Shown here: positions 60,694 through 64,000 of the stretch, one piece after another | How the letters are laid out: each line of letters starts with the position of its first letter | How positions within the stretch are numbered: position 1 is the stretch's first letter | Made by a program: the position numbers and the translations under genes | Notes under the pieces: generated by a model | Told to the model about the DNA's origin: nothing | The model's database searches: none | What the model saw: the letters and a program-made list of their open reading frames with translations, nothing else | Assembly (NCBI GenBank): GCA_002419585.1 | Contig: DIGJ01000002.1 | Coordinates: 248,001-312,000 of the forward strand | Direction: 5' to 3' | Source of the DNA: Lachnoclostridium sp. UBA5725 | GTDB lineage: Bacteria; Bacillota; Clostridia; Lachnospirales; Lachnospiraceae | DNA: 64,000 nucleotides

Positions 60694-61407
60694 ATGAAAA
60701 TCTACGATGATATAATAAGCAGCGAGCTTTCCTTGCTGGAAGGATTACCATTTCAAAACCTTGTCGTACCAAAGACAGTGTGGCCAGATGACGGGAACAA
60801 TGGGATTGTACTTCGAACCGATATGGCGTATGAATTGGGTGGTGGAACGATGGCAGCCATCGCGGGTCAGACAATAACGCAGCGATTGGATTTGGTAGAG
60901 CAAGATGAAATCTTGTTATATGGTAAAGACCTACCAGAAATTATGAAAGATACGCCATATGCAAGGATTGCACTGCTTCGAGTGAAGCAAGAAGCTTTTC
61001 TGGAGGAGGATAAGCTCTATGCCACAATCCGCCAGATGGAGTACACCAGATATCATATTAACCCGCATGGGTTCATGACAAGGATATCGGCATCGAATCA
61101 ACGAGAGCCAGCAAGGGTAAGTCGGACGGCAATTGAACAAGGACTTGACTTTGCAAAGGTAGGCGGACTGTATATGGAGCAATATCACCGGCATTCGCTC
61201 ATTGATGCGGTAAAAGTGATATTTATAACGATACCTGATTTTGATTATGAAGGATTGAAACAGCAGATTCAAAAGACAGAAAAAATTACACAAGCACTAG
61301 ATCATATGCTAAAAGATTTTAAAATGGACTGTGCATCTTGCAATTTGAAAGCAGTATGTGATGAAGTAGAGGGTATGAGAGAACTACATTTTGGAAAAAT
61401 CAATTGA
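60694..61407 (+). CDS. Stand-alone protein resembling the middle domain of acetyl-CoA synthase
   Basis: The 237-residue protein aligns by eye with the middle region of acetyl-CoA synthase beta (AcsB/CdhC). YELGGGTMAA (near 46) matches VEFGGGKTPS, INPHGFMTRISASNQREPAR-type residues match the NYGEGFWHT...WVRISKEA block, and VSRTAIEQGLDFAKVGGLYM and AVKVIFITIPD match later strands. The N-terminal CODH-contact domain and C-terminal A-cluster domain are missing. The chain ends with a cysteine cluster Cys213, Cys216, Cys222 that recalls the first cysteines of the A-cluster. A corrinoid-protein or metal-site docking role is possible. The match is from memory of AcsB and should be confirmed. Confidence 0.6.
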   Translation: MKIYDDIISSELSLLEGLPFQNLVVPKTVWPDDGNNGIVLRTDMAYELGGGTMAAIAGQTITQRLDLVEQDEILLYGKDLPEIMKDTPYARIALLRVKQEAFLEEDKLYATIRQMEYTRYHINPHGFMTRISASNQREPARVSRTAIEQGLDFAKVGGLYMEQYHRHSLIDAVKVIFITIPDFDYEGLKQQIQKTEKITQALDHMLKDFKMDCASCNLKAVCDEVEGMRELHFGKIN

Positions 61408-61429
61408 TTGAGAGGAAGAGGAGTGTAAA

Positions 61430-64000
61430 ATGGATTTAAGACCAAAAATTGTGAAGTTATGTAAAATAGTTGGTGGAATCAGTGGTGTTATCAATAAAAT
61501 TGATGAAAATGCACCCGAGTATTATTCGTTAGCAGCAATTCTATCAGATGATATGGCAGATGTCGCGGCAGCAGCAGGTCTTCGACATGAGCGAACTGCC
61601 GAGTATCTGGCAAAGAAAGTGGGAAGGCCTGTAGAGCAAGTACATAAAATGGCGCTTGAACTTGCTGATATGGGAGTATTTCGTGTTACAACAGACCCAG
61701 AGGATGGACAGGATCGTTTCTTTATGCAGATTTTTGCGCCAGGAATTATGGAGATGTTGGTAAATAATAAAGCGCAACTGGCAGCGCATCCAGAGGTTGG
61801 TAAAGCCTTTGAAGAGTATACCAGAATCCGTATGGCTACGATGGCCCCTATGTTGCCAAATGGATATGGCTTGATGCGAGTTGTTCCAATCGAAAGCGCC
61901 ATTAAAGATGACCCAAAGGCCAATCCCTTCGAGAAAATTTCCTACTATCTAGATAAGTATGATACCTATTCGGTATCACCGTGTTCTTGCAGGGCTTCCC
62001 GCCGTACCATAGGGGAAGGATGCGGACATCTAGAAGAGGATATGTGTATTCAAATTGGAAAAGGTGCGGAATACTACATTCGTACTGGAAGAGCACGCGA
62101 GGTTTCTCGTGAAGAAGTAGAAGCAATTTTACGTAAGGCAGAGGAAAATGGATTGATGCATAATATGCCGAATATCGAAGAGGCGGGTGATAGCGCAGCT
62201 ATTTGCAATTGCTGTGTTTGTTCTTGTTTTGGACTTCGTGTTGGTATGATGTTTGGTGCAAAAGATGCAATCCGTTCGAACTATGTAGCGAAAATAGAAG
62301 AAGATAAATGTGTTGCATGTGGACAGTGTGTAGAAAACTGTCCTGCAAATGCTTTAAAAATGGGACAAAAGTTATGTACTACGACACCGCTTCCAAAAGA
62401 TGCGGAGTATAAGAAAATGAGTGACAGTCACTGGTCTAGGAATGATTGGAATGTAGATTACCGTGTGAATCGTGAAGACGTAGTAAGCACAGGTACTGCA
62501 CCTTGTAAAACAGCCTGTCCAGCCCATATTGCAGTGCAAGGTTACATAAAACTGGCAGCACAGGGTAACTATATGGATGCTTTGGAGCTCATCAAAAAAG
62601 AGAATCCATTCCCGGCCGTTTGTGGACGAATCTGTAATCATCGATGTGAGACCGAGTGTACCAGAGGAGAGATTGATCAGCCGATTGCAATTGATGAAAT
62701 CAAGAAATTCATTGCAGATCAAGAACTTAATAAAGAAGGTCGTTTTATTCCGGCAAAACGTTATGATTGTCATGACAAAAAGATTGCAATTATTGGTTCC
62801 GGTCCGGCAGGATTAAGTTGTGCATATTTTCTTGCACAGGATAATTATGATATCACGGTATTTGAAAAAGAGAATAAAATAGGTGGAATGCTTCAACTTG
62901 GAATTCCAGCTTTTCGTTTGGAAAAAGAAGTGCTAGAAGCTGAAATTGAAGTATTAAAGGAATTAGGTGTTAAGTTTAAGACGGGTGTTGAAGTAGGAAA
63001 AGACATCACAATAGATGAGCTTCGTGCACAAGGATATCTTGGTTTTTATCTTGCGATTGGTGCACAAGGTGGACGTAAAATCAATATTCCTGGGGAAGAA
63101 GCTAAAGGAGTTGTAGCAGGGGTTGATTTCCTTAGAAATATTAATCTTGGAAATGATATAAAACTAGACGGTAAAACGGTAGTTATTGGAGGTGGAAATG
63201 TAGCGGTTGATGTTGCAAGAGCAGCAGTACGTGTTGGCAGTGAATCCGTTTCTATGTTCTGCCTAGAGTCAAGAGATATCATGCCTGCATCGATTGATGA
63301 GGTGGAAGAAGCCGAGGAAGAAGGAATTACGATTCATAATAGCTGGGGACCAAAAGAGGTTGTTACAGAAAATGGAAAAGTAAAAGCCGTTATATTTAAA
63401 AAGTGTACTTCAGTAAAAGATCCAGACGGTAGATTCAATCCGAAATATGATGAGACCGAAACAATTACAGTAGAATGTGAAAATGTACTTCTTTCCGCTG
63501 GTCAGTCGATTGTATGGGGTGATCTGTTAAAAGGAACTAAGGTAGTGTTAAACCCGAATAATACCGTTCAAGCGGACGCTTTTACCTATCAGAGTGCGCA
63601 GCCGGATATTTTTGTAGGTGGAGATGCGTATACCGGACCTGCATTTGCAATCGATGCAATTACAGCTGGTAAAGAAGCAGCAATTTCCCTGCACCGTTTT
63701 GTGCAGCCTGGACAGACGCTTACATTAGGACGTGATCGCAGACATTACGAAGCACTGGATAAGAGTAATCTTGATCTTCAACCAGAAAGCTATGATAATA
63801 CGCCTCGTCAGGTACCTTTGCATAAGGTGGAAAATGAAAAGACATTTAAGGATACCAGAGTGACGTTTACGGAAGAACAGCTTAAGAAAGAGACGGCGCG
63901 TTGTCTGGGTTGCGGTGCAACCAAAGTCGATGAATATCTTTGCGTTGGATGTGGACAGTGTACCGTACAATGCAAATTTAATGCAATACATCTTGAGAAA
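61430..64000 (+). CDS. Mosaic iron-sulfur FAD/NAD(P) oxidoreductase (C-terminus outside window)
   Basis: The frame is open from ATG 61430 (GAGGAAGAGGAG upstream) to the window end, at least 857 residues. In order: a helical N-terminal part (1-170); SPCSCRASRRT (near 184) and ICNCCVCSC (near 257) cysteine motifs; a ferredoxin motif CVACGQCVENCP (near 294); a GltD/DPYD-type cysteine-rich domain with ACPAHIAVQGY and VCGRICNHRCETEC (near 363-410); FAD binding GSGPAGLSCAYFL (near 456); NAD(P) binding GGGNVAVDVARAA (near 585); and at the edge a further CLGCGA...CVGCGQC ferredoxin domain. It probably feeds low-potential electrons from NAD(P)H or ferredoxin to the activase of the operon. Confidence 0.87.
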   Translation, partial: MDLRPKIVKLCKIVGGISGVINKIDENAPEYYSLAAILSDDMADVAAAAGLRHERTAEYLAKKVGRPVEQVHKMALELADMGVFRVTTDPEDGQDRFFMQIFAPGIMEMLVNNKAQLAAHPEVGKAFEEYTRIRMATMAPMLPNGYGLMRVVPIESAIKDDPKANPFEKISYYLDKYDTYSVSPCSCRASRRTIGEGCGHLEEDMCIQIGKGAEYYIRTGRAREVSREEVEAILRKAEENGLMHNMPNIEEAGDSAAICNCCVCSCFGLRVGMMFGAKDAIRSNYVAKIEEDKCVACGQCVENCPANALKMGQKLCTTTPLPKDAEYKKMSDSHWSRNDWNVDYRVNREDVVSTGTAPCKTACPAHIAVQGYIKLAAQGNYMDALELIKKENPFPAVCGRICNHRCETECTRGEIDQPIAIDEIKKFIADQELNKEGRFIPAKRYDCHDKKIAIIGSGPAGLSCAYFLAQDNYDITVFEKENKIGGMLQLGIPAFRLEKEVLEAEIEVLKELGVKFKTGVEVGKDITIDELRAQGYLGFYLAIGAQGGRKINIPGEEAKGVVAGVDFLRNINLGNDIKLDGKTVVIGGGNVAVDVARAAVRVGSESVSMFCLESRDIMPASIDEVEEAEEEGITIHNSWGPKEVVTENGKVKAVIFKKCTSVKDPDGRFNPKYDETETITVECENVLLSAGQSIVWGDLLKGTKVVLNPNNTVQADAFTYQSAQPDIFVGGDAYTGPAFAIDAITAGKEAAISLHRFVQPGQTLTLGRDRRHYEALDKSNLDLQPESYDNTPRQVPLHKVENEKTFKDTRVTFTEEQLKKETARCLGCGATKVDEYLCVGCGQCTVQCKFNAIHLEK

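Overview
The window looks like chromosome of a low-GC, anaerobic, spore-forming member of the Clostridia, most like Lachnospiraceae. The evidence is AT-rich sequence, strong GGAGG ribosome sites, electron-transfer flavoprotein operons, Amadori-compound catabolism, 2-hydroxyacyl-CoA dehydratase-type proteins, a spore photoproduct lyase and a Gmad2 lipoprotein. I see no rRNA, tRNA, CRISPR array, phage or intact insertion sequence. The species cannot be named from the sequence alone.

Layout. (1) 1-6.5 kb, minus strand: a carnitine/crotonobetaine-like acyl-CoA operon (acyl-CoA dehydrogenase, class III CoA-transferase, second acyl-CoA dehydrogenase, EtfB, EtfA, acyl-CoA ligase cut by the window edge), then a hotdog thioesterase and a YkvI-like membrane protein. 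(2) 9-13.7 kb: a small membrane protein, a CcdA-TlpA fusion, a Crp/Fnr regulator divergent from a split chromate-transporter pair, and a Gmad2 lipoprotein. (3) 13.9-24.3 kb: an ABC-2 exporter, two MalT-like LuxR regulators, DUF1858 and DUF438 proteins, gene remnants and a tandem DUF2442 protein. (4) 24.4-28.9 kb: a large beta-helix-type surface protein, a ferredoxin and a zinc-ribbon membrane protein. (5) 29-42 kb: an enlarged fructoselysine/Amadori-product locus with frlA-, frlB-, frlC- and frlD-like genes, two GntR regulators and many extra enzymes. (6) 42-49 kb: a GldA-like dehydrogenase, a GGDEF-EAL protein, an RDAC-type small protein, EcsC, spore photoproduct lyase and a nitroreductase. 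(7) 49-55.6 kb: a complete Opp-type peptide ABC transporter with a cyclophilin. (8) 56-64 kb, running off the right edge: the most unusual part.

The 56-64 kb operon combines a CooC/AcsF-like metal-maturation ATPase, two proteins of the 2-hydroxyacyl-CoA dehydratase/benzoyl-CoA reductase superfamily, their ASKHA activase, a 51-residue membrane protein, a free-standing protein resembling the middle domain of acetyl-CoA synthase, and a mosaic iron-sulfur/FAD oxidoreductase of at least 857 residues. I know of no characterised pathway with this composition. It reads as an ATP-driven low-potential redox system in which parts related to CO dehydrogenase/acetyl-CoA synthase are used outside that pathway. 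No CODH catalytic subunit is visible in the window.
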